Assembly: GCA_016713115.1 (NCBI GenBank)
Contig: JADJPU010000001.1
Coordinates: 1,860,001 to 1,924,000, forward strand
Source of the DNA: Cellvibrionales bacterium
Lineage (GTDB): Bacteria; Pseudomonadota; Gammaproteobacteria; Pseudomonadales; UBA7239
DNA: 64,000 bases
Reading direction: 5' to 3'
Shown here: piece after piece, positions 49,507 through 60,635 of the stretch
How the letters are laid out: each line of letters starts with the position of its first letter
Position numbering within the stretch: the first letter of the stretch is position 1
The notes under the pieces: model-generated
What the model was told of the DNA's origin: nothing
What the model saw: only the letters and a program-made list of their open reading frames with translations
Database searches by the model: none
Translations under genes and position numbers: made by a program

Positions 49507-52297
49507 ATGGCCAAATCCCCCAAAAAACCACCATCAAAAATCGCGGTTGAAACTATCAAGCATGATGATGCAACTCGCAAAAATATTCCGACTGCAGAAT
49601 ATCAATCGTTAGTGCAAAAGAACGACCAGAAACCTGTGCAGGTAAAATACCCAAGAAATACCGATCTTGATCCACAGTTAGTGTGGCGTGGTAAAGATGA
49701 GCAGGATTGGTCTGATCTGGTGGTAAATGCGCCACCTCTTTACATTCAAGATAAAGTACATCCCAAAGTATTAATTGATGATTTGTTGCGCCGTACAGAA
49801 GCGGGTGTGCAACAGCAATCAGGTAGCATGGATGATATGTTTGCCGATTTTAATGGCCTGCCAGATGAGAATGCCAAGACCGAGTTTTACCAGCATGATT
49901 CGCATTGGTCTAACCGGATGATTTTGGGTGATAGTTTGCAGGTAATGGCATCGCTGGCGGAACGGGAAGGCTTGCGCGGCAAGGTGCAGTGTATTTATTT
50001 TGATCCGCCGTATGGCATTAAATTCAATTCCAATTTTCAGTGGTCAACCACCAGTCGGGATGTGAAGGATGGCAATGCCGATCATATTACCCGAGAGCCG
50101 GAACAGGTGAAGGCATTTCGCGATACTTGGCGAGATGGAATTCACTCTTATCTCACGTATTTGCGTGATCGTTTGACGGTTGCGAGGGATTTGTTGACGG
50201 ATTCTGGCTCGATCTATGTTCAGATTGGTGATGAGAATGTGCATCGTGTTAGAGCCGTGATGGATGAAGTTTTTGGCGAAACAAACTTTATAACTGCATT
50301 TTATTTTAAAAAAACGGGGTCAATGTCGGGTAACTATATATCGGGAATAGCTGATACGGTTTTGTGGTATGGCAAAGACTCTAATAAAACCAAGTTTCGT
50401 AGATTATTGACAGAGCGTTCTTCTGAAGCAGTTGACTCAGGCTTCGGTAATATTGAACTTTCAAATGGAGAATGCCGTCGTCTAACGGCAAAGGAAATGG
50501 ATGACGTTGTTAGTTTTCCTGATGGAAGAAGATTTCAAACTGCACCGATGCTTTCTGCTGGTGATGCAAAGAACTTACAAGAATTCAGTTTTAAGGGAAG
50601 ATCCTATACGCCTAAAAAAGGGAATCATTGGAAAGTTTCTTTGGAAAGTATGCCTCGGATAGCAATATCGGGAAGACTTTATTTAGCTGGAAATACATTA
50701 ACTTTCAAAAAATACCTTGACGAAAGCCGTCACACTCCATTTACAAACATGTGGACGGATACAATGGAAAGCACATTTGCTGTCCAGCGTACTTATGTTG
50801 TTCAAACGAGTACTATTGTTGTGCAAAGATGTATGTTGATGGCAACGGACCCAGGTGATCTTGTTCTTGATCCCACCTGTGGTTCCGGTACAACAGCATT
50901 TGTTGCAGAACAATGGGGGCGTCGCTGGATTACCATTGACACATCTCGTGTATCGTTAGCTCTTGCGAGGAGCTCGCATTATGGGTGCTCGTTACCCGTA
51001 TTACTTGTTGGCAGACTCCAAGGAAGGTCAGCAGAAAGAAGCTGAAATAACCCGTTCAGTAACTTCATCGAAGCCAATAAATGGGAACATTCGTCACGGT
51101 TTCGTTTATGAAAGAATACCGCACATAACTTTAGGCTCCATCGCGAAAAATTCTGAAATTGATGTCATATGGTACAAGTTCCAAGAGAAACTTGAGCCGC
51201 TGCGCGAGCAACTGAACAAGGCAGCGGGTAAAGAATGGCAGGAATGGGAAATCCCCCGCGAGGCTGATGCCAAATGGGCGGATGCCACCAAAAAACTGCA
51301 TGCCGACTGGTGGCAGAGCCGCATCGCACGCCAGAAAGAAATTGATGCCTCCATCGCCGCCAAGGCCGATTTTGAATACCTGTACGACAAACCCTACGAA
51401 GATAAAAAGAAAGTGCGCGTGGCTGGCCCCTTCACCGTAGAAAGCCTGTCACCCCACCGCGTACTGGCCGTGGATGAAAACGACGATCTCGTCGATGGCG
51501 TGCAAGAGAAGAAAGGCGGTTATGCCGGCGAGCAGGATTTTGCAGGCATGATCCTCGAAAACCTCAAGACTGCCGGCGTCCAGCAGGCGCACAAAGAAGA
51601 CAAGATCAGCTTCAGCAGTATCACCCCGTGGCCGGGCGAGCTGGTGTGTGGCGAAGGCCGCTATATGGAAGGCGAGGTTGAGAAACGCGCCGCCATCTTC
51701 ATCGGCCCTGAGTTCGGCACCGTATCGCGTGTGGATCTCGTCACTGCTGCCCGCGAAGCCGGTGATGCCGATTTCGATGTGCTGATCGCCTGCGCCTTCA
51801 ACTTTGAAGCCCACACCACCGAGTTCGACAAACTCGGCCGCATCCCCGTGCTCAAGGCACGCATGAACGCCGACCTGCACATGGCCGACGACCTCAAGAA
51901 CACCGGCAAAGGTAACCTGTTCGTTATCTTCGGCGAACCGGATATCGACATCATCGGCGCAGCCGATGGCCAGGTGCAGCTGAAAGTGAAAGGCGTCGAC
52001 GTGTTCGACCCCTCCACCGGCGAAGTCCGCAGCGATGGCGCCGACGGCATCGCCTGCTGGTTCATCGACACCGACTACAACGAAGAAAGCTTCTTCGTCC
52101 GCCATGCCTACTTCCTCGGTGCTAATGACCCGTACAAGGCTCTCAAGACCACCCTCAAAGCCGAGATTAACCAGGAAGCCTGGGAAACCCTGAACAGCGA
52201 TACCTCAAGGCCCTTTGAAAAGCCCAAGAATGGAAGGATTGCTGTGAAGGTGATTAACCATTTGGGCGACGAAGTGATGAAGGTGTTTAGGGTGTAA
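49507..52297 (+). pseudogene. Type III-like DNA methyltransferase (Mod), one-base frameshift
   Basis: About 930 residues when the frame is mended. The order of motifs is beta-class: DPPYGIKF (motif IV) near residue 165, a long target-recognition region, then LDPTCGSGTT (motif I) near 450. The frame shifts by one at about 50963-50975, in RVSLALAR…; the next frame continues as ARIMGARYPYYLLADS, which is what the family has. Base composition changes sharply inside the gene: the recognition region is AT-rich and the C-terminal third (from about 51180) is GC-rich. It should methylate the site that Res recognises. The break is likely a consensus error or a phase-variable site; I cannot tell. Confidence 0.85.
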
Positions 52298-52300
52298 CGA

Positions 52301-52916
52301 ATGGCACGAATGGCAGTAATCGATTTCGAAACCACAGGACTTTCACCTGCTCACTGGCGCAAGGCCTACCGAAATTGCTATTGTCTTGGTTGAGGGTAAT
52401 AGAATCGTTGATCGTTAACAGAATTTGATGAACCCATGTATTCCAATACCATTCTTTATTCAACAAATAACTGGGATTTCTGATGCTATGGTCAGAAATG
52501 CACCTCCCGTTGCTGATGTGATGAAAGAGGCTGCAAGGTTTGTGGGTGATACGCCCTTGTTGGCGCATAACGCGTCATTTGATCAAAAGTTTTGGCAGGC
52601 TGAGCTTCGCAGGGTCGGGTATAGTCAATCAATACCTTTTGCATGTTCGTTATTGTTATCCCGCCGTATTTTCCAATCTGCACCCAATCACAAACTTGAA
52701 ACGTTGGTTCAAACACTAAGGTTGCCAAAGCAAGGCAGTTTTCACCGGGCTATGGCTGATGCTGAATGTACAGCACATTTGTTATTTCGGATACAACAAG
52801 AGTTATCCAGTCGATTCAACTTAAAGACAATTAATCACGATACGTTAGTCATGCTACAGAAAGCCAGTAAACAAGATTTAACCAAGTGCATTCGCCATTT
52901 GGGAGGTAGCATTTAA
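52301..52916 (+). pseudogene. DnaQ-like 3'-5' exonuclease, frameshift and stop
   Basis: About 205 residues when mended. DEDDh motifs are visible: VIDFETTGLSP (ExoI), LLAHNASFDQKFW (ExoII) and HRAMADAECTAHL (ExoIII). Two lesions: a one-base shift near 52352-52356 (after LSPAH the frame should read GARPTEIAIVLVEG), and TAA at 52416-52418 where Tyr is expected (NRIVDRYQNLMNP). Its stop overlaps the start of drmA (TAATG), so the genes are coupled. It probably trims or degrades DNA ends; its place within a defence operon is unusual. Confidence 0.8.
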
Positions 52917-55900
52917 TGGATTACCGTTTGGAAAGGCAGCGTCTGGTTGATTGGTTGCGCCGGCAGATGATTGGCCCTGCCAATGAAAGTGGCATATTGC
53001 ATGGTATACAGCCACTTGAGAGATACCCTTGTGCGCAGTTGTACCCTGTCATTAATGATCAGGAAGGTATTGACCCTGCATCACTTGCTGAAGATGACGA
53101 TGAATCTCAGCAATCTAGTGAAGAAGTTTCGAATAAGACTGAAGCTGAGCCAGCCTCAAAGCCAAGACGTTATGTAGCTCCCTCAGCAGTGGGGTTTTCA
53201 TTTTTTGCCAAGGGTGCTTCGCTCGAGTTTCATGTCAGATGTTCTGCAGTTCGTTACGGCAGGGCTGGCGATAGGGATGAAAAGGGTCGATATGTCGGTT
53301 ATGAGTTCCAACGAATATCGTTAGGGGGGGATGAGCAGGCAGTCACGTTCACTACTGCCAAGCGAGTTGATGTGCTACTCGACCATAACGGTGAATATCT
53401 GGCAGGCCTGGATGTTCAGTGGCGGCCCTATGCTGATGGATCGATCATCACCGTTTCATTGTTTAACAAGCAAACATGGTCGACAAACGAGGAATGGGTG
53501 GAGCGCTCGAACCGGACTTTGTTTGAAGTGTCGTTGCACTGTTTTATCGATCAGGGTGAGGTAGGTGATTATCCTCGTGTTGAGTACAGTTTACTCAATG
53601 ATGAAGAACAAGAGCTTGAACTTCAGTATAAGCACCGCAGGATTTATGCCATTGGCCATGGGGCTGCTGCTGATTGGCGCGAGAAAAATGGCAAGGTAAA
53701 CGAAATTTATACTGATTTCATGCCTACAGTTGAAGTGCCACAGGTGACAGCCGATGTGGCAGGTAAAGATAACAAGATTCTTCAGATTGCCTATCTGGCT
53801 AATTGCACGCAAGCAAAAGATGAGGTTTTGAAAGGCCTGGAGAACTTCGTCAGTGAATATGCCGATTGGGTGGCTGGCCAGATTGAGTCTGGGAATCATC
53901 TATCTGGGCTGGAGGGCAAGGCAGCCAAGCGAATCACCAAAAGAATGGAGCAGGCATTGCAACGGATTCGAACTGGCATCAGTTTGTTGCGTAATAATGC
54001 TACAGCGTTCTTGGCCTTTTCCAAGGCAAACCAGGCGATGTTAGATCAAATGCGCCAGGTCGATTCGATAAAGAAATCACATCGTGCTATAGAAAGTTAT
54101 GCCTGGCGCCCATTCCAGCTGGCGTTTGTATTAACGGTCTTGGAATCAGCGATTAATGAGGAAAGTGATTTTCGCGATACGGTTGACCTTATATGGTTCC
54201 CAACAGGGGGAGGCAAAACTGAAGCCTATCTGGGATTAATCGCATTTTTGATTGTTTATCGACGCCTCACAAACACCACTGCGGGTGGTGGCACTGTTGT
54301 ATTGATGCGTTATACATTGCGACTGTTGACATCACAGCAATACTTGCGTGCTGCACGCCTGATTTGTGCTCTCGAGATAATCAGGCAATCGATGCCCAGC
54401 CTGGGTAATGAACCTATCAGCATTGGAATGTGGGTAGGTTCAGCAACTAGCCCTAATACTTTTGAAAAAGCGATGGAGCAGGTCAGTAAAATTGCTATCG
54501 GCAAAACTGAGGCATCACGTAGCCTGGTGCTCGATAGCTGCCCTTGGTGTGGTCAGCGGTTTACTGGCCCTGAAAACTACATTGCCAATGAAAATAATTT
54601 CAGGTTTTGCTGCTCGAATAGTAGTTGTGATTTTGGTAAGGCAGGCTCGGGAATCATACCCTGCAATGTAGTTGATGAGGCCTTGTATAAAGAGCCACCC
54701 ACTTTGTTGGTGGCGACTATCGACAAGTTTGCCCGATTGGCTTGGGAAGAGCGTGCCAACGCATTTCTTGGTGGCAGCAAGAATAAACCGCCTGAATTAA
54801 TTATTCAGGATGAGTTACATTTGATCGCAGGCGCCTTGGGTTCAGTTGCTGGTATTTATGAAGCAGCTCTTGATTCGGTGCTTCAACTCAAGGGCTGCTA
54901 TCCAAAATATGTCGCATCAACTGCAACCATCCGGATGGCTGAAGAACAGGTCAGGCGAATCTATGGCAGTGAAGTTGCTGTATTCCCGCCGCCGGGCTTA
55001 AGTTGTGATGATTCCTATTTTGCCAAAACGGTTGATCTCTCAGTTCGCCCTGGTCGGCTGTATATGGGGTATTTTGCGCCCTTGCTGGATAAGCAGCATT
55101 GCATGGCGCCTTTGGCAGCATCTTTACTGGCAGCGCCAGAATCGGTATTTGATGAAGGACAGCGTAATCGGGATCTACTATTGGAAGCATGGTGGTCTCA
55201 GGTGGTGTATCACGGCAGTCTCAAGGGGGTGGGGAACAGCCATAATTCTTTCAATATTGATGTTCGCGATTTGTTGGCACGCTTTCAATCCGAGTCTGCT
55301 GAGAATGGAAACAAGATTCAAAGAGCTCTTCCGAAAATTGATCAGTTAACCAGTATATCTACGCCAGAAAAAAATGCTCAAACCTTCGCGCGTCTCGAGT
55401 TAAACCGCGATCATGAAGATTGCATTGATGCTGTATTGGCAACCAATATGGTATCCGTGGGTCTGGATGTTTCTCGTTTGGCGCTCATGGTCATTAATGG
55501 CCAGCCATTAACCACTGCTGAATACATACAGGCAAGCAGCCGGGTTGGCAGAGGAACAGTGCCAGGGTTAGTCTGTGTGAACTTCTATAGAAATAGTGCA
55601 CGCAATCTTTCGCATTATGAAAACTTCCGTCCTTATCATGAGTCGTTTTATCGCTTTGTTGAGCCGACAAGTGTTACCCCTTATACCTACCAGGCAAGAC
55701 TACGTGCATTGCATGCTGCTTTGGTAATAGCTGTTAGGCATGGTTTTCATTCTTTATTACCTAATGATTCAGCCGCAAAATTTGACCCTGCTGACCAGCA
55801 AATTCAGAAGGTGATACAGCAATTAAAGCGTCGTTGTGTAGAGGCTGACCCTGATCGTAAAGTCGATATCATCAACCATATTGACAAGTTGGTGTTGGAT

Positions 55901-56079
55901 TGGAAATCAGAAGTCGATTCTTGTGTGAACCAAAGACGACAACTTAATTATCAGTCACGGGATAATGAAAAAATAATGAGAGGTTACTGTATAACCATAC
56001 CGATACTATTCGGGGTTTGTGGCCTACCTTGCAATCGATGAGAAATGTTGAAGAGACGGCATTGCTGAAATCATTATGA
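52916..56079 (+). pseudogene. drmA: DISARM-type helicase DrmA, one-base frameshift near the end
   Basis: About 1,054 residues when mended. The SF2 Walker A is the DrmA-type WFPTGGGKTEAYLGL (about 428-441), followed by a zinc-finger-like insertion (CPWCGQRF … CCSNSSCDF, about 541-570), DELHLIAGALG near 631, SATIRMAEEQVRR and QASSRVGRGTVPGL (motif VI). At about 55967-55972 a run of six A should have seven; adding one gives EKNNERLLYNHTDTIRGLWPTLQSMRNVEETALLKSL, a proper end that overlaps drmB by four bases. In DISARM, DrmA acts with DrmB against phage DNA. Homology is from motifs; no search was run. Confidence 0.82.
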
Positions 56080-57905
56080 AAGATGACCTATATTTACCCG
56101 TTCGGCTTTCACATTTGTTACGGCATTGCTCGGTTGGTGCAATTGTTCGTGGCCCTGACTATTTATTGACAGTGAAAGATATACATCATTGGACAGATAA
56201 ATCAGGTTTGGTGGCCGGTGATGAAATAACCTATGTAGAACAAGTGAAATCGTCTCTTGGCATTACTCAGGTATTGCGCAAACCACCTGTGGCCCAGCAA
56301 CGTGATAATGGCCAGGTGGAAGGTAGTTGTGTACCAGCCATGCGCTTCCCGTCATGGATGATTTGTCCATCCTGTGGTTTGTTACACAACAGACCTTGGC
56401 GTGATTTGTCAGAGGGTGAAGCTCCTCGTTGTCATGAAACAGATACAAAGAGATGTCAGAAACGCCCAAGGCTTGAGCAAGTTCCATGGGTTTTGATTCA
56501 TGAAGATGGATATATGGCCGATGTGCCTTGGCATTACCTGACGCATAGTAACAAAGTGACCAATGAACAAAAGCAATGTCGGCATGATTGGTCAGATGCG
56601 TATTTGCGACTAGTTAAGAATGATGGCCGCAAACCAATACTGCGTTGTGAGCGTTGCAAGGCTTCATCACAGTTCGATGAGCGAATTCAATTAATTACTC
56701 AGATACACGCCAGCAACCCTGGATGAAAGAACCATCCAATAACCCCGGACAAACCGGCAGTTATTCTCGAGATCAATGATGCTCGTGTACATTCCCCGAT
56801 CAATAAGAATGCTTTGGTTATTCCTCCGGAATCGCGTATTCGCAAAGGCTCGGTGGTCGATCGATTGTATTCCAATTCCCAAATGCGGAAAAATCTGGCA
56901 TTGGCGAAAACTCCTCTGGGCATAAAGTCTGAAAAGCAGAAAATTGCCAGGGAATTACGCTGTACTGTGAAAGAGGTTGACGATGCCCTTGGCGACATTG
57001 ACAGGGGTTACCCTTTGTATGGTGCTGAATTCACCACTGGTTTACTGCTGGAAAGCGAATATCAGGCATTGATGGATGAATTGCCAGATATGGCAGAGGA
57101 TGAAGATTTTGTGACGAGTCATTTTGCCAAGGAGTGGAAAACCCTTGCAGAAACGCTTGGCGCTAATTCTAAGTCAGCACAAATTGTGGAAGTGATCGAC
57201 AAGGTTGTGTCCGTAAACCGACTTAAAGAAATTTTGGTCATGACCGGCTTTCAAAGACTTGGGGGGGAAATTGTATCGCCTGACATTAATGGCAGCAGTG
57301 ATTGGTTGCCATGTTTAGAGCTTTATGGTGAAGGTATTTTCTTGAGTTTTAATGAAGAAATTATGGATGCATGGGAATCAAACCCTGTCGTTAGGGCCAG
57401 GGCTGATCAAATTGCATTACGTTTTTCCAATACAGGCCTGAAATTTGATGTTGAGGTGACAATAAGCCCTCGATTTATTTTGCTGCATTCCTTGGCTCAC
57501 ATGGTAATCAGGCAGTTGGAATCAATGGCAGGCTATCCGGCTGCGTCGTTGAAAGAACGAATCTATTCTTCGCAAGGTGGTGAATGCCCTATGGCGGGAA
57601 TACTGATTTATGTGGCTGTACCTGATGTTGTTGGTTCACTGGGTGGGTTGGCTGAGCTGGCCGATCCGCAACGTTTTTTGCGTTTGATGACCAGTGTATT
57701 TGAGCATGCTGAATGGTGCTCCATTGACCCGGTATGTGCTGAGCATGAAGGTCAGGGCCCATTTCTGTTAAATCGTGCCGCTTGTCATGCCTGTTCGTTG
57801 ATACCTGAGCCAAGTTGTTCATTTAAAAATGTCTTGCTGGATAGAGTCTTTATTAAAGGCGATCCATCCTACGAGATGTTTTCGTTTCTGGATTTTCAAA
57901 GGTAA
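56076..57905 (+). pseudogene. drmB: DISARM-type DUF1998 protein DrmB, internal stop
   Basis: About 610 residues when mended. The N-terminal half has a Cys-rich zinc module (CPSCGLLHNR … CERCKASS). The C-terminal half is a clear DUF1998 domain: LHSLAHMVIRQLESMAGYPAASLKERIYS, then GILIYVAVPD and the Cys pair AACHACSLIPEPSC. A TGA at 56724-56726 breaks it; frame 2 between about 56707 and 56745 reads RQQPWMKEPSNNP, which fits the family, so a one-base loss followed by a one-base gain (near CCCC at 56743-56746) would explain it. The gene follows drmA by a four-base overlap. In DISARM, DrmA and DrmB work as a complex. Confidence 0.8.
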
Positions 57906-57913
57906 TGTGATTC

Positions 57914-59068
57914 ATGGCTAAGCGTCGTTTCGAGTTGCCAGGAATTCAAGACCTCAGTAAAGAGCAGGAGGAGGCAAGGGCACTCGCCACTGAAGGGCAA
58001 CATTTGATTATAGGTGGCCCAGGGACAGGAAAGTCTGTATTAGCCCTTCTTAGATCGCGAAGGCTTGCTCAGGAAAATAAAAGGTATGTTTTTCTTGTTT
58101 ATAACCATTTGCTGAATGAATCAAGCCGGCAGTTGTTTGGGGGTAATCTTACCAGTTCACAATGGCAGAGCTGGTTTATGTCATTTTTCAGAAGTCACAT
58201 AAAGAAATCGGTACCACAGTTACTCCCAGATGCTAATAACTGGAGGGAATTCAATTGGCCAGAGATTTTGGCATTGATTTCACCATTAGATTCAGACTTG
58301 CCCACATTGATAATTGATGAGGGGCAGGATATGCCGCCTGAATTCTATCAGGCTTTAGTTAATTTCGGTTTTGTAAATTTTTTTGTGATGGCTGATCAGA
58401 ATCAGCAGATTAACTATAAGAAAAATAGTAGCAGACGCGATATTGAAACTGCGTTGGCGATTGAAACAGCTGATGTGATTGAGTTAAAAAACAACTATCG
58501 CAATAAATATCCAATCGCGAGATTGGCAAGAGAGTTTTATACAGGTGACCCGGCCAGCCCCCCCCCTGATTTGCCGCCAGTCACTTCCAAATCAGTGAAA
58601 ACACCTTTGTGTTATGAGTATGATAAAAATGAATTTAAAAAGCTTGTTGAGAATATTTTAAAAACATCAGATCGTGACCCATCCAAGTTAATTGGTATTC
58701 TAACGGCAAATGATGATGACCGATCTCAATATTACCAAGAATTACTAAAATCTGATGTCAAGCTAGACAACAAAAAACCTATTGTTAGGACCTATTCATC
58801 AAATGATAGAAATCCAGTTGGTTTTGATGAGGGTGGTATTGTGGTTATTAATGCACAAGCCTGTAAGGGTTTGGAGTTTGATATTGTTTTTGTTGCTGAT
58901 ATAAACCACTTTTCTTGTGATGAGCGTACTAAAGATAACACGAAAAGACTTTTCTATGTCATGGTTGCCCGTGCAATTGATAAAGTGATCTTATTGAAGC
59001 AGCGAGGAAGGCCGTGTGCAGTTGAAAGTATTCTTCCTGCTGATGAAAGTATTCTGGAGAGAAAATAA
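57914..59068 (+). CDS. Compact SF1 (UvrD-like) helicase
   Basis: 384 residues, about half the length of UvrD. Walker A GGPGTGKS is at 34-41, motif II DEGQDMP at 135-141, then ADQNQQIN (III), ELKNNYRN (IV), NAQACKGLEFDIVFV (V) and YVMVARAIDKV (VI). It lacks the inserted 1B and 2B domains of full-size UvrD. It lies eight bases after drmB and its stop overlaps the next gene's start (TAATG). It may unwind or move DNA for the neighbouring proteins. Confidence 0.85.
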   Translation: MAKRRFELPGIQDLSKEQEEARALATEGQHLIIGGPGTGKSVLALLRSRRLAQENKRYVFLVYNHLLNESSRQLFGGNLTSSQWQSWFMSFFRSHIKKSVPQLLPDANNWREFNWPEILALISPLDSDLPTLIIDEGQDMPPEFYQALVNFGFVNFFVMADQNQQINYKKNSSRRDIETALAIETADVIELKNNYRNKYPIARLAREFYTGDPASPPPDLPPVTSKSVKTPLCYEYDKNEFKKLVENILKTSDRDPSKLIGILTANDDDRSQYYQELLKSDVKLDNKKPIVRTYSSNDRNPVGFDEGGIVVINAQACKGLEFDIVFVADINHFSCDERTKDNTKRLFYVMVARAIDKVILLKQRGRPCAVESILPADESILERK

Positions 59069-60633
59069 TGTCTGAGAATGTTGATTTGTTTAGCGCTAGC
59101 GTTGAAGAGATTACCCTTTCCAAAGTCAATGCATGGCAAATGGTAACCAACCATGCCAATCTGTTTTATATGCTTGCTACTGGTCTAATCATGCCTCCTG
59201 ATGGATTTGGTAGAAAATATTATAACGATACGTTATCGATATACCCTGGCTATATACCATTATTTCCAGAGCATGTTTCGTCAGAGGCCATCAAGTATTC
59301 GATAGCAGAAAAGCCACACTTAATTCCCTGCATTTTTACCATTGAACTTTCATGTTTCACGGGAAAGGCCAAAATTATCAATCGTTTTGGTCAGATCGAG
59401 GATGTCAATTTTCCGGATGGAGTAGACAGTTCGTGCAAGCTGTTGTTGCTGCCAGCGCCGCTGCCTATCAGTTGTTTGAAATCAATTCTCTTCAGATCAA
59501 AAGAAGACAAGGTTTATTGTGAAAAGGATGTGCAAGATTACAGCAATGTTGATCTAACACATTATGTAAGAAAAGTTTCCGCAAGTGAATTTTCAAAACT
59601 GAAAGACCAGCCATGGCCTATAAATGATGTATCAATACCTTCTTTGAAAGTGGTTCTTGATTTTCCTTTGGCTGCGGGAGCCATCATGGGTTTGCTGGTC
59701 AATATGAGTCACCGGGGTAATTTATTCATCGAAGCAGGAAAATTGTCGTTCGATCAAGAGAATGATTGCTTCGAGATATCTGAGTATCCTGTCATTGCTG
59801 CCATGAGTGATTGGTTTAAGTCTGGTCATGCTCAATCAAGTGGAGATGTTTCACAAAAACTGTTCTGGGCATTGGTGAATAAAGTTGCAGAGACCCGCTT
59901 TTCTGACCCCCAGTATAATTCTGTCGATGTTGCTATCGATTACCTGCAGTCAATGCCTGAAGATGCATATGACTATAAAGTCAGAGACTATGGCAAGAAA
60001 CTGGCTTCAGATTTACGTTCAATAGCCGGGTTTTCGGATAGCACCATTTCTGAAATATTTGAAAGGCATCCAAAGCCTGTTTCACGTGCCATGGCCTTGT
60101 TTGCGCTTCGTGAAAGAATGGATGAGCTGCTCGAATTCTCTCATCCATTGTTAACCCAGGCTGATTATGTACATGCAGCGATACTTTTTTCTGCCAGACA
60201 AAGCTGGTTGGGTTTATCCAACGCTCTTCGTGAATTTCCTGGTTTAGTAAACGCTGTCAGTCACAGAATGGCAGTGATGTCTCACCGAATTTCAGCAACG
60301 AATTTTGATCTTGGACCATCCCCGGCAAGGCCTCGGTCTCTTTCAGAGCTTTTCGCTTCTGACACTTCTTCATTTTCGAAATTGCAGAATGAAGCTGCCT
60401 TGTATATGGCACGTGAATTGAAATGGAATTGTATTCATACACGTATTGCTCTAGGTAAAGGTGAGTACACGCTTTCAGTCGTTAATGGTGGCGTTGAGTT
60501 GTCACTCCCTGGTGATATCAAGGCAGTTGTCACGGAGGTTGTTCCTGATGCCTTCAGAGCTAATCTAAGCGATGGCATAATTCCATTAAAGCTACATCAC
60601 AAGATTTTGGATATCTTCAAGGCATCTAATTAA
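59068..60633 (+). CDS. Unknown protein between two SF1 helicases
   Basis: 521 residues, soluble, no signal peptide. I recognise no family and no catalytic motif. The N-terminal third contains mixed alpha/beta segments with several Pro-rich strands (LLLLPAPLPISCL), the middle is helical (residues about 240-400), and the end is a small beta-like segment (TLSVVNGGVELSLPG). It is tightly coupled: its ATG overlaps the previous stop and the next gene begins after two bases. So it is probably a dedicated subunit of the helicase operon. Confidence 0.7.
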   Translation: MSENVDLFSASVEEITLSKVNAWQMVTNHANLFYMLATGLIMPPDGFGRKYYNDTLSIYPGYIPLFPEHVSSEAIKYSIAEKPHLIPCIFTIELSCFTGKAKIINRFGQIEDVNFPDGVDSSCKLLLLPAPLPISCLKSILFRSKEDKVYCEKDVQDYSNVDLTHYVRKVSASEFSKLKDQPWPINDVSIPSLKVVLDFPLAAGAIMGLLVNMSHRGNLFIEAGKLSFDQENDCFEISEYPVIAAMSDWFKSGHAQSSGDVSQKLFWALVNKVAETRFSDPQYNSVDVAIDYLQSMPEDAYDYKVRDYGKKLASDLRSIAGFSDSTISEIFERHPKPVSRAMALFALRERMDELLEFSHPLLTQADYVHAAILFSARQSWLGLSNALREFPGLVNAVSHRMAVMSHRISATNFDLGPSPARPRSLSELFASDTSSFSKLQNEAALYMARELKWNCIHTRIALGKGEYTLSVVNGGVELSLPGDIKAVVTEVVPDAFRANLSDGIIPLKLHHKILDIFKASN

Positions 60634-60635
60634 CC

